A stretch of 45,000 bases of DNA from Mesostigma viride (taxonomy: Eukaryota; Streptophyta; Mesostigmatophyceae; Mesostigmatales; Mesostigmataceae): assembly GCA_009746045.1 (NCBI GenBank), contig RPFO01000079.1, positions 5,472,161 through 5,517,160 on the forward strand. Direction: 5' to 3'. The notes below the pieces were generated by a model that saw only the letters and a list, made by a program, of their open reading frames with translations, was not told where the DNA came from and did not search any database. Shown here piece after piece: positions 19,853 to 29,700 of the stretch (position 1 is the stretch's first letter; each line of letters begins with the position of its first letter). The position numbers and the translations under genes are program-made.

Positions 19853-19889
19853 CTCATTCATTCATTCACGTGCCTCTCCGTTGGGAGAG
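19853..19889 (-). mobile_element. Retroposon 3' end: hairpin plus ATTC tail (minus orientation)
   Basis: CTCTCC-GTTG-GGAGAG at 19874-19889 is a perfect 6-bp stem. On plus it is preceded by ATTC repeats (19853-19868), so the element would lie on the minus strand. CACAGGGCTAATATTGG beyond the hairpin resembles the CAGGGCTATGT of the other copies. Confidence 0.55.
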
Positions 19890-20000
19890 TCACAGGGCTA
19901 ATATTGGGTCACTTGTGCTATCTTTTCCTCATCTATTTCTCCATAACTTCGTGTATTTGAGTAAATAAACATCGCGTTGTCTCCTTGATATAAGCATCGC

Positions 20001-20255
20001 TAGACACTCCCGGCCAGTTAGGCTCGAAACACACGCCCTGATCAAGCAAGCTGTTTCCGGCCCCACCGTCTGTAGGTCATCTAGTCGCTCTACACGTAAG
20101 CCAGCCATAATTTCAATGCACAAGGATACACATTTCCATCACCGTTCATCTTCATCATCCTGAACGACTCGAACACGCGGACAAGATAACGGCAGGCTCG
20201 AGCTACCATGGTCCGGTTCTCCCGATTTCTGGCCTGCGCTGGTTGTCTCCTTGAT
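20001..20255. repeat. ~260-bp dispersed repeat, copy A
   Basis: Begins TAGACACTCCCGGCCAGTTA and ends GCGCTGGTTGTCTCCTTGAT. It matches copies at 23037-23299 and 23558-23817 almost throughout. The minus strand of each copy reads MCIEIMAG(L/S)RVERLD, but frames then differ, so coding is doubtful. The end word TTGTCTCCTTGAT also occurs just before this copy (19977). Confidence 0.85.
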
Positions 20256-20367
20256 AAGCATCGCGTTTGGGTAATTCATTAGTTATTATGTAAGATAACT
20301 ATGCCTGGACGCATGGCGATCCAACGCTGGGAAGGACCAGGGTAGTTGTCTGAGAGGAATTAAGCTC

Positions 20368-20906
20368 TTGTTTGGGAGACCTCCCCGGCCGGCCACTTGC
20401 AGTTCAAGCACCTTGACAGCTGGCTCCCCTCCATGGCAGATCGACGACAACAATGCCCGTGTTGGCCAGGCATGGCCAGTTGCCCTCTATCGCCTGGACT
20501 GGTTCTGGACATGCCGCTACCTCGAGCAGAGTGAGATGCTCATGCACACGCCTTTTCAAGTCCCTTATCATCGGCATCTTGCTCGCACCAGTCAGGTCGA
20601 CGCCGCCCTTGGTCTGGCCGGCCCCCAGCGGCTTGGCCAACCAGCTAGGGCGGCACATCCTGACCTGGCCTGGCCCCAAGGACATTCCTAGAAAGCTAGG
20701 TAAGCCTGCCGTGAACTACATCCAGATGTTGCTGGCCGACCTAGTTGTCCCAGCTCAGTTTGAACGCCGCATTCACTCCCTCGATCTCTCTTCTTTGGAC
20801 TGCCATGCAGAACAAGAAGCGGTGGCAGAAGATTGTCCCAGCTCACACGCCAGCCCCTGTGGGCAAGCCCCCTCCCCCCAAGCGGAAAGGGCGTTTTACT
20901 GAATAG
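20368..20906 (+). pseudogene. LINE ORF2 C-terminal remnant
   Basis: Three plus frames in turn give HLARTSQVDAALGLAGPQRL (near 20580), then ILTWPGPKDIPRKLGKP and NYIQMLLADLVVP (20665-20755), then MQNKKRWQKIVPAHTPAPVG and KPPPPKRKGRFTE, ending at TAG 20904-20906. The first piece equals the tail of the reverse-transcriptase fragment at 3745-3815, which ties it to LINE ORF2. The basic proline-rich end recurs at 24240-24290. Frame changes show it is broken. Confidence 0.7.
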
Positions 20907-21067
20907 TGTAGTTAGGATTTTTCTAGACTAGATAGCTTAGTTAGATTCGTTCGATTACGCGGCTTCGCCCACCTCCATCCATCCAGCAAGGAATATGTGC
21001 TACATGATCTCCCAACGGAGACATGTTACAATTTAATTTCATTTAATTAAAGTTAAGTTAATTTAAT
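20907..21067 (+). mobile_element. LINE 3' UTR, hairpin and AATTT tail after ORF2
   Basis: Starts TAGTGTAGTTAGGAT, ends GAATATGTGCTACAT, hairpin CTCC-CAAC-GGAG at 21009-21020, CATGTTAC and an ATTTAATT-type tail to about 21067. Here the 3' UTR follows an ORF2 tail, whereas at 4574 and 5595 the related 3' UTR follows ORF1. Confidence 0.75.
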
Positions 21068-21165
21068 CCTTGGCATGTTCCTCTTAGGCTGCGAGGCATG
21101 GACCCTGGATCTACAAGGCACTGAGGGTGCAACTTGATGGGGTCGCTATAGATCTGCTCGGCCAC
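21068..21165 (+). pseudogene. Small reverse-transcriptase fragment
   Basis: The plus frame reads FLLGCEAWTLD, then LQGTEGAT and a stop. LxxGCEAWTL is the conserved motif after the polymerase domain of LINE ORF2 (compare YGAEAWTLT on the minus strand near 4000). It follows directly after the tail of the preceding 3' UTR. Too short to say more. Confidence 0.5.
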
Positions 21166-21378
21166 ATCCTTAATTAGCGCCTGCGTGTCGTGCATACACA
21201 GGCATGCCACAAGACGCAGACGACGTGTAAATCAATTGATACTCATCGAGGTCCGCCATCCACGTCTCCACCCGTTCGTGGCCGGCTCCCCAACATCATC
21301 CACGGTTGTCTCCTTGATCATCCATGACTGCCGGTGCCGCGTCCCATCTCAATCTGCCATGCAACTGTCGACTCAATT

Positions 21379-21427
21379 GATTAATTAACTAATTAATGAA
21401 TTAATTGACACGTGACTGCGTCACGTG
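21379..21427 (-). repeat. ATTA tail plus palindrome CACGTGACTGCGTCACGTG (minus orientation)
   Basis: Reverse complement of the arrangement at 7300-7346: the tail of TTAATT units at 21379-21407, then the 8-bp stem and 3-base loop at 21409-21427. A broken pair of similar palindromes lies at 22936-22981. Confidence 0.65.
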
Positions 21428-21469
21428 AACATTATAAGTCCTCAGTGGGAGGGGAGTTCCCATGGGATG

Positions 21470-21760
21470 GAATTAAACAATTAATGAATTAAACTCGTGC
21501 GCTCCCATTGGGGAGTCACGGAGCATTAACCCCGATGGATGGATGGGGGGGTACACGCAATCCTATAGGTCGGTCGGTCTAAGCTATATCTACAAGCTAT
21601 CTACAAGCTATCTACAAACAGTCCCCCATAAAGGTAGGGACGGCCCTCTCCCTCGGTACATTAATTAGTGAGCTAATAAAACTCGTGCTCCCGTTGCGTG
21701 GGGAGTCGATCACGAGCATTAACCCGGCGATGGATGGATGGGTACACGCATGATTAATTG
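21470..21760. repeat. Two diverged copies of a hairpin-bearing repeat
   Basis: About 21473-21560 and 21659-21750 both read AATTA..., AA(A)CTCGTG, a hairpin (CTCCCATTGGGGAG at 21502-21515; CTCCCGTTG...GGGGAG at 21688-21705), then GAGCATTAACCC and GATGGATGG...GGGTACACGC. Between them are a CGGT repeat and three copies of CTACAAGCTAT. Confidence 0.75.
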
Positions 21761-21829
21761 CAATCCTACTACCGATCTTTAATCTATCTATGGGCCTGGA
21801 TCCAGGCGAGGGCTGTGGCCGGGTTGGAG

Positions 21830-22930
21830 ATTAGTGTCAAAACATGCAGTGCTCAACACCTCTGCCGGCCCACCAGGCCGGGCCGCGGGAAAGTCGGTGA
21901 CCTACGTGTACCGCCTGGGTCGCGACAAAGTAGGCCCGGCCGAACGCGGCGGAATAATACTGCATTGATAAGCCACCGTACGTGCCAGTGAGGGTGAGGG
22001 ATCCCTGAGGCACTGCCGCCAATACGTACGAGGACCATGTCCGGGCAGACCACGGGGCAGTCTGACCCTTGAGGTCGAGGCAGGCTTCCCGCCGCTGGCA
22101 GCACTACTTAGCTCGCGAAAAAACTCCTTCGTCTTGGGGCCCATGCATGGCCCCGCGACTCCTCAAGGACAAAGGGGATGCCCTGCCGCCGGTAATCATG
22201 GCGGGGCCCCACATCGCCGTAGCTAGGAGGCAAACTTGGCGGGCTCGATCGGCCACAGCGGCAGCTAGCAGCGCGCCGGCATCCATGCATAGCTCGGAGG
22301 ATGTGCATCCATGGTGGCCGGCGACTGGAGAGCGGCCGAGCCGTAGAGACTGACATCAATCGGAGCAGGTGGCGACCCTGCCCATCGTAGTCCAGCACGT
22401 TAATGCCGGGCCGGTGGTTGGGGGAATAGACGGCGGCCCCATCCGCGATTCCGCGTCCTCACACTGACTTGATGGTGGAGTGGGGACTGAAAGACCGACC
22501 GAAACAAGGCACACACCATGCACCCGGAGGAGAGCGGTATGGAGCTAGAGGAACATGAGTTCTGGAATTCGAACGATCAGCTGGCCACCCATGCACACAT
22601 GATGTAGTGCGTCCCAGTAGTATCGAGAGCAAGCCCTCACCTTCCGCATGCCGGCGGCCCCCGCCGCCCGTGACGAGAGGTTGCGGGGCATATACAGCTG
22701 GCCGTGCCGGCCAGCGCCAACAAGCGGATGGCGAGGGCATTCAGGGCCGGAACCAGCGTGAACAATGGTTTCGTGGGGAGGGCGCGGAGGTATGCGGGCC
22801 CCATGCTCCCCTCAAGAAAAACGCGGGAGTGAAGCCATTAAGCCCGCCCCTGATCATTCAAGCTCCCGCCATGCCGACCCAACCCATCCGTCACTTCCAG
22901 TCGGCACCGACAGTCATGCAGTATTTGAAT
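21830..22930 (-). pseudogene. Unidentified decayed coding-like region
   Basis: G/C-rich with several minus-strand open pieces in changing frames, for example LTLTGTYGGLSMQYYSAAFG (near 21975) and LDYDGQGRHLLR (near 22385). I cannot assign them to a family. They lie between repeats, so a dead transposon is likely, but I have no motif to prove it. Confidence 0.3.
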
Positions 22931-23036
22931 TAATGTACACGTGACTGCGCGTCACCGACGTACGCGTGACTGCTTCACGTGAGCATACTCATTCGTGCGC
23001 TGGTTGTCTCTTTGATACTCATTCGTTCGCGTACGC

Positions 23037-23299
23037 GTGACACTCCCGGCCAGTTAGGCTCGAAACACACTGGCACGCCCTGATCAAGCATGCTGTTTCC
23101 GGCCCCACCGTCTAGGTCATCTAGTCGCTCTACACGTAAGCCAGCCATAATTTCAATGCACAAGGATACACATTTCCATGATCACCATTCATCTTCATCA
23201 TTCTGAACGACTCGAACACGCGGACAAGATAACAGCAGGCTCGAGCTACCATGGTCCGGATTCTCCCGATTTCTGGCCTGCGCTGGTTGTCTCCTTGAT
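23037..23299. repeat. ~260-bp dispersed repeat, copy B
   Basis: Same order of words as copy A, with small insertions (for example CTGGCACG in place of CACG). It is flanked on both sides by TGGTTGTCT(C/T)(C/T)TTGAT followed by CTCATTCGT. Confidence 0.85.
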
Positions 23300-23557
23300 G
23301 CTCATTCGTTGTCCACACCGTCGCGTCGCTACAGTAACATGATTTTTTCTGGCATCCGCGGGCTTTTGGTTCCCGCCGCACATTTGACAGTGATGTCCTC
23401 CGGATTTTCGCCTTTGCACCGTGTGCAGTTCTAGGACGTTTTGAAAATGGCATGGCTAACGTAATGACTGACTAGCTAGACCGAGCGGTTTTCCATTTGC
23501 GGGTATTTCCTCGTAAATGGTGGGAGAGCGATCGCATGCAGCAATGGTGCTCACCAC

Positions 23558-23817
23558 TAGACACTCCCGGCCAGTTAGGCTCGAAACACACGCCCTGATC
23601 AAGCAAGCTGTTTCCGGCCCCTCCGTCTAGGTCATGATCTAGTCGCTCTACACGTGAGCCAGCCATAATTTCGATGCACAAGGCTACACATTTCCATCTC
23701 CATTCATATTCATCATCCTGCACGACTCAAAAACGCGGAAAAGATCATAACGGTAGGCTCGAGCTACCATGGTCCGGATTTTCCCGATTTCTGGCCTGCG
23801 CTGGTTGTCTCCTTGAT
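23558..23817. repeat. ~260-bp dispersed repeat, copy C
   Basis: Begins TAGACACTCCCGGCCAGTTA and ends GCGCTGGTTGTCTCCTTGAT like copy A. About 258 bp separate the end of copy B from this copy. Confidence 0.85.
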
Positions 23818-24141
23818 ACTGACAAGTACAGTGATCCTGATACAGTTGTCTCCTTGATAGTGATAACTCTTGGCTCACTGGTCATCCTAGGGCAACATCG
23901 TGATGGGATGGAATGGATGATGCTAGCTATCTCAGTAGTTCCAGGCAGTTCGACTAGTATGATAATACTCATCATCAGCTACGGCTCAGTACTGATAACG
24001 CAATATTTGGACGATGCCACCACCACCAGCACTGAAACGCCGGCAGCCTCGACAAAAAAATCGACCTTTAGAAGCAGGTCGGCATAAGTATGAAAATATT
24101 ATTCCCCATACTTATAACGGGCTTCAGGATTGATAATTATT

Positions 24142-24807
24142 ACCGTAGTGGCTATAAACTATTTACGAATAATTATATTTCCGAGGGTTTTTGGTCCCGG
24201 ATTTCCTGTTTCCGAGGGTTTTCCATCCCGGTTTTGCACCCTGTGGGCAAGCCACCTCCCCCCAAGCGGAGGAGGCGTTTTGATGAGTAGTGTAGTTAGG
24301 ATTTTCTAGATAGCCTAGCGTTAGTATAGTTCGACCACGCGGCTTCCTCCACCCCATCCATCATGGAATATGTGCTACATGACCTCCCCACGGAGGCATG
24401 TTATAATTTTTTTTTTTTGCACATTTCCGTGGCCTGGGCCCCGTTTGTGCCAAACGCTAGTACTAGGCCATTGGCTTTGCTACCCCGCCACGTACTTAGG
24501 TAATTGCCCTTGTTCATACCTATCTGTAGTGAGAAATGTGAGTTGATAAATTAATAGATACCTAGGTACCTAGTATGGTTGTCTCATTGAAACCCTAAAC
24601 AGAGAAAAAGTAGGCTCGAGGCCATGTGATGCGCGGCAAAACGCTGCGCGGCGCGGCGCGACGCTGGAAACGCCAGCGCGGCGCCCAAAGCGTACCCCGG
24701 GTTTCATGATTTCCGGGCCAAAATGAACCCGGATTTCAAGCATTTTCGGGGGGGTATTCGTAAACATTATTCGTACTGTTTAGTAAATAGTTTATAGCCA
24801 CTACGGT
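24142..24807. repeat. 24-bp perfect inverted repeat around the LINE 3' end
   Basis: The arm at 24142-24165 (ACCGTAGTGGCTATAAACTA plus TTTA) is found in reverse complement at 24784-24807. TACGAATAA next to the first arm also has a partner, TTATTCGTA at about 24768-24776. The enclosed ~620 bp includes the LINE fragment and a G/C-rich spot near 24640-24680. Confidence 0.7.
24228..24420 (+). mobile_element. LINE ORF2 end, 3' UTR, hairpin and T tail
   Basis: HPVGKPPPPKRRRRFDE and a stop at 24290 match the ORF2 end at 20840-20906. Then TAGTGTAGTTAGGATTTTCT, GAATATGTGCTACAT, hairpin CCTCC-CCAC-GGAGG at 24383-24396, CATGTTATAA and a T run to 24418. 5'-truncated insertion. Confidence 0.7.
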
Positions 24808-26121
24808 ACCTACAGAACCTAACAGCTTTTGTCTATTTGTGGCATACCGCCGGTTAAATGGAAATAAACAACACCCTTTTCATGCCCATTTCCCCGGGAA
24901 AAAAATTATTACACTCAGCAGGCCTACAGAACGTAATAAATTATAGACACCGTGACGACCGACAGCCGCTATGTTGGCCAGCGGGCCAGGTGTGCGCAGT
25001 TTGGACTTTAGTCACTTTACGACCATGGCACTAATTGGCAGTTGGCACTTGGCAGTGATGCTGTGATGGCAGATGGCAGCACAAGGCCGAGGTTCGGAAC
25101 CTCGGAATCGGTCCCGCGTCCAAGTGCCACGATAACGAGGCCACCGTCCACAGTCTGAGCTCGTCTTGTCAAGACGATGTTGCCCACAGCTCGGCGAGCC
25201 AGGCAGCGTAGAGTCCTCACGGCCGTGTTGAATGGGCAGTCGCCCAGGTGCGCATAATTTTTATTTGCGAGGGGATACTAGGCTGTACGTAATCTTTCTC
25301 CTCGAGAATAGTTCCCGATACAGTCTCGGCAAGACCTTATTCCCACTACCAGGAGCAACCAATCGATCGACCATCCATACAGTACGGGCTTGGTTTTCCT
25401 CGATCGAGGCAAGCATGCCAATTCTTTCTGTCGGGCAATTGCGAGGAATATCCCATTTTGTAACTACCGCCGAAGCGGACAGTTGTTTTTATTACACTCC
25501 CAGAGTGCAGTTCAATGCTTTTTCGCAGTTGCTGACAGATGCGGACTCAAACCTTGGATAGTAGTACGTGTAATATGTGGCAATTATATAGTCCTGCTGT
25601 GTCGAAGGAATCTGCTCTTGGGAAAGTGCACTCTCTCTGACTCCCTACTCCAGCCAGGATTTTCAGGATATTTTTCAGAGTCGTTAGCACTTTGATTTTG
25701 AATCAATCCGGAACCTTCCCCGCAAATGGACGATGACGGTGCATGCCGGGGTAAGCCAATATGATGCACGTCTCAAGATGCCTGAACCCGGCTGATCTTG
25801 CGTGCCGCAGCTACGTTGGCCGATTTCTCGTTCAACCGATTGCCCATGGCTTGTGCGTCAGTTTAAGCATCAAAGGAACTCCTGAATGCATGGACATACC
25901 TGTCAAACCAATTAATTTAATGCACGTGCATCGGTAAAAATCCCAATTCCAATATATTCTTTAATGAGCGCGAGCTTCGACCGGCTTGTCTTGGTTCTCC
26001 CTGAGCAAACCCATGACTTGCTGGTAATGCATGCGAGTTACAGTAAAGCCCATGCTGTACAGAGCGTTCTCCTGACATGTGTCGCGCACCCCCTCACCCT
26101 GGCCACGTGTCTCGCATGCAG
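24808..26121. other. Intergenic stretch upstream of the MROH1-like gene
   Basis: No gene I can support. The word CCTACAGAAC occurs twice (24809, 24922). A short frame at 25964 (MSASFDRLVLVLPEQTHDLL) could belong to the first exon of the next gene, but I find no convincing donor of the phase needed, so I do not call it. Confidence 0.4.
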
Positions 26122-26758
26122 ACATCATCATCGCGATCCTGACGTCCCTGGGGGATGCAGACAGGGGCGTCAAGGGCACGGCGGGTGCCGTCTTGCGCAC
26201 CTCAGCGGCGATGTAAGTGCACGCGTGTGCCACGTGCCACAGAGTCGAGTGCCCGCATGCTAGGGGCCGGCAGCGGGGTATACTAAGCTGTGGCGGATGC
26301 CATATTCATTATTCTGGAGCGCGCTCGGTCACCCTGGGACACTATGTCCCACAACAGGATTATGGGCCTGCCGTGCAACTCCCGCCACTGGAGTTTGCCA
26401 CCAGCATGCACATTTTCAATGCCTGCCGTCACGGACTGTTAACTTCGCAGTTTTTTGGCCCATGTTGCTGCCTACGTTCCTCCTTGCCCGGTGTATGGTG
26501 GTATGTCCACGGTTCCATAACACTTGTCTTTCACTTTGGTACAAGCCTGGAATCGCTATTTGCTGTGTACTTGTAGCCTTGCAGCCCCAAAAAATTTCGT
26601 GTAGAAGTCCATAGGTCAAGGTCAACCTCTTAACCATATTGCCTTCATGACATGGCGTGGTACACCTGGAAATGATGCGCAGGTACGGGACAGCAATGCT
26701 GGCTAACGGCACCGCCTTCCTGGTCCAATCCCAGCAGCACAAAAAGGCGCGTACTGGC
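26122..26758 (+). CDS. MROH1-like exons, N-terminal block (second exon tentative)
   Basis: Exon 26122-26212 (acceptor CTCGCATGCAG, donor GTAAGT) codes IIIAILTSLGDADRGVKG and TAGAVLRTSAA, the first helical repeat of the family. It enters in phase 1 and leaves in phase 2. A fitting partner is 26683-26758 (acceptor GATGCGCAG; donor GTGGTT, weak), coding YGTAMLANGTAFLVQSQQHK and KARTG, which returns the frame to phase 0. Its place before EHRAS of the next exon agrees with the family, but the poor donor makes this second exon a guess. Confidence 0.55.
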
Positions 26759-29700
26759 GTGGTTTGCTTTTGAAATTTACCGTCATGGCCCATCCCCGAT
26801 GACCACTGCACGACAGGGAGCCACAAAAGGGCTACTTCTTGCCAAGTATAAGTATGCTTGCCAGGTAGCTCGGTTGTTAGGCCTCTTCAAAGCCTTTTCA
26901 AAAGTTAGTGCCATCCCCTGGCAGAGATGTGTGTGAGAATGGGCATAGCACAGCGGCATTCTTGGATGGATGGATGGATGGATGGATGGATGGACGGACG
27001 GACGGACGGACGGACGGACGGACGGACGGACGGACGGACGGACGGACGGACGGACGGACGGACGGACGGACGGACGGACGGACGGACGGACGGGCGGACG
27101 GGCGGGCGGGCGGGCGGGCGGACGGACGGACGGACGGGCCGGCGGGCGGGCGGGCGGGCGGGGGCGGGCGGGCGGCGGGCGGGCGGGCGGGCGGGCGGGC
27201 GGGCGGGGGCGGGCGGGCGGCGGCGGGCGGGCGGCGGGCGGGCGGGCGGCGGGCGGGCGGGCGGGCGGGCGGGCGGGCGGGCGGGCGGGCGGGCGGGCGG
27301 GCAGGCGGGCGGCGGCGGGCGGGCGGGCGGGCGGGCGGCGGGCGGGCGGGCGGGCGGGCGGGCGGCGGGCGGGCGGGCGGGCGGGCGGGCGGGCGGGCGG
27401 GCGGGCGGGCGGGCGGGCGGGCGGGCGGGCGGGCGGCGGGCGGGCGGGCGGGGCGCGGCGGGCGGAGGGCGGGCGGGGGGCGGGAGGGCGGGCGGGCGGG
27501 CGGGAGGGCGGGTGGGGGGCTGGGTGGGTGGGTGGGTGGGTGGGTGGGTGGGTGGGTGGGTGGGTGGGTGGGTGGGTGGGTGGGTGGGTGGGTGGGTGGT
27601 GGGTGGGTGGGTGGGTGGGTGGGTGGGTGGGTGGGTGGGTGGGTGGGTGGGTGGGTGGGTGGGTGGGTGGTGGGTGGGTGGGTGGGTGGGTGGGTGGGTG
27701 GGTGGGTGGTGGGTGGGTGGGTGGGTGGGTGGGTGGGGTGGGTGGGTGGGTGGGTGGGTGGGTGGGTGGGTGGGTGGGTGGGTGGGTGGGTGGGTGGGTG
27801 GGTGGGTGGGTGGGTGGGTGGGTGGGTGGGTGGGTGGGTGGGTGGGTGGGTGGGTGGGTGGGTGGGTGGGTGGGTGGGTGGGTGGGTGGGTGGGTGGGTG
27901 GGTGGGTGGGTGGGTGGGTGGGTGGGTGGGTGGGTGGATGGATGAATGGATGGATGGATGGATGCAAGAAGTCAGCACGCGCTAGCCTGCTCTACCCAAC
28001 CAAGCTGAACATTGTGCCCAGATGTGACTAGTGGGTTACGTTTGTGACTACTGGAGGTGGACCGCGGGCAGTTCATACGCTGGCCATATAGCAGTTTGGT
28101 TGGCTGGTCACATGCAATAGCAGTCACTGGCACTCATCTGCATCGCACAAAGCCCACGGTCATCCGTGTTGGCGACTGGACTCCTGGGCATGAGCCTGCA
28201 TCACATCTGCTCTGGCCCGAGTGCCTGTCGGAAATCAGAGGAGTATGGGTCCTCTCACTTTACTTGCTGCTGCCAGGTTGTACGCAGCCGCCAGGTTGTA
28301 CGGTGAAATGGCATGCGTTGTTGGTGTTCATACATTGATGGTGTTCTCCCACTTCACTTGCTGCTGTTAATGAAGTCAGTATTTTATGCTGGATTGGGAA
28401 TTGGTGCATGCTTTTGATGATTGGCTTCGACACCACATTGTTTCCTCTGTGCTGCTGCCCTTGTTTGGCATGGTGTCCTGGGATGTGCCTGGCTGGCTGG
28501 TGCACGCTGATGGACCGTCCCAAACCTGTTTGGCCAAATTGAGTGACTTGTCATTTCCTTCTACATGTTTAATCTGTGATTTGTTCCCACCGCCACAGTG
28601 ACTTGTTCCCAGGCAACCCTTATTAATTATTCTGCTTTTCTAGTTGTTTGGATCATCACTGCCACCTGCCTGCCCTGACCGTGTTTAAAGTTCATGGATC
28701 ACTGTCGTTCATGCTGCCAGCTGTCCCTGGAGCACAGGGCCTCCATCCTCAGCCTCATGTGCGATGTGGCCTGCGAGATGCCAATGAGTGACCTGGGCGC
28801 CTTCCTGCGCGAGAGCATCGGTGCCGCCACCATCGAGCTCTGCATGCTGCTGCTCGTGCAGGATGTGCGTGTTGGGTTTGGCCTATGTATGGGTTTGGCC
28901 TATGGTACTATGAAATGTTCAGCCTACAGGATTCGGATGTCGGCAACCGAGCAGAAACGTTTCCATGGTTGCTGCTTGTGCAGGATGTGGGTGTTTAGGC
29001 TATATTAGGATGTGGGCGTAGAATGTATGAGGCGGCCATTGAATGTGGGCGTCGAATTGTAGCATTGTTGCTGCCCATGCGGGATGTCCGTGTAGAATGT
29101 ATGGACTATTGCAGGATGCGCCTGTGGAATGCTGTGGCTATTTCACGTTGTGGGTGTTAGACATTCTGTCCCCCTTTTAGGACATGGTGGTCAACTTCTG
29201 TGACTCATTTAGCGCTTAGGTGGATGCTGTAGTCTGCTCAGAAACTCGATAGAAACCTGTGGCATGCTGCTTTGATGCTGCTTTGATGCTGTTTGCTGCT
29301 GGTTGATGCTGTTTGATGCTGTTTGATGCTGTTTGATGCTGTTTGATGCTGGTTGGAGCTGGTTGATACCGGTTGATGCTGGTTGATGCTGGTTGATGCT
29401 GGTTGATGCTGGTTGATGCTGGTTGATGCTGGTTGATGCTGGTTGATGCTGGTTGATGCTGGTTGATGCTGGTTGATGCTGGTTGATGCTGGTTGATGCT
29501 GGTTGATGCTGGTTGATGCTGGTTGATGCTGGTTGATGCTGGTTGATGCTGGTTGATGCTGGTTGATGCTGGTTGATGCTGGTTGATGCTGGTTGATGCT
29601 GGTTGATGCTGGTTGATGCTGGTTGATGCTGGTTGATGCTGGTTGATGCTGGTTGATGCTGGTTGATGCTGGGATGACTTCCCAAACCGGTAGTAGCCAT

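Noticed and set aside
26783-28031. Open frames of 345-394 codons rich in TDGR, GWVG or HPPT repeats
   Set aside because: They are the GGNN tetranucleotide array read in different frames; all frames stay open because the unit has no stop.
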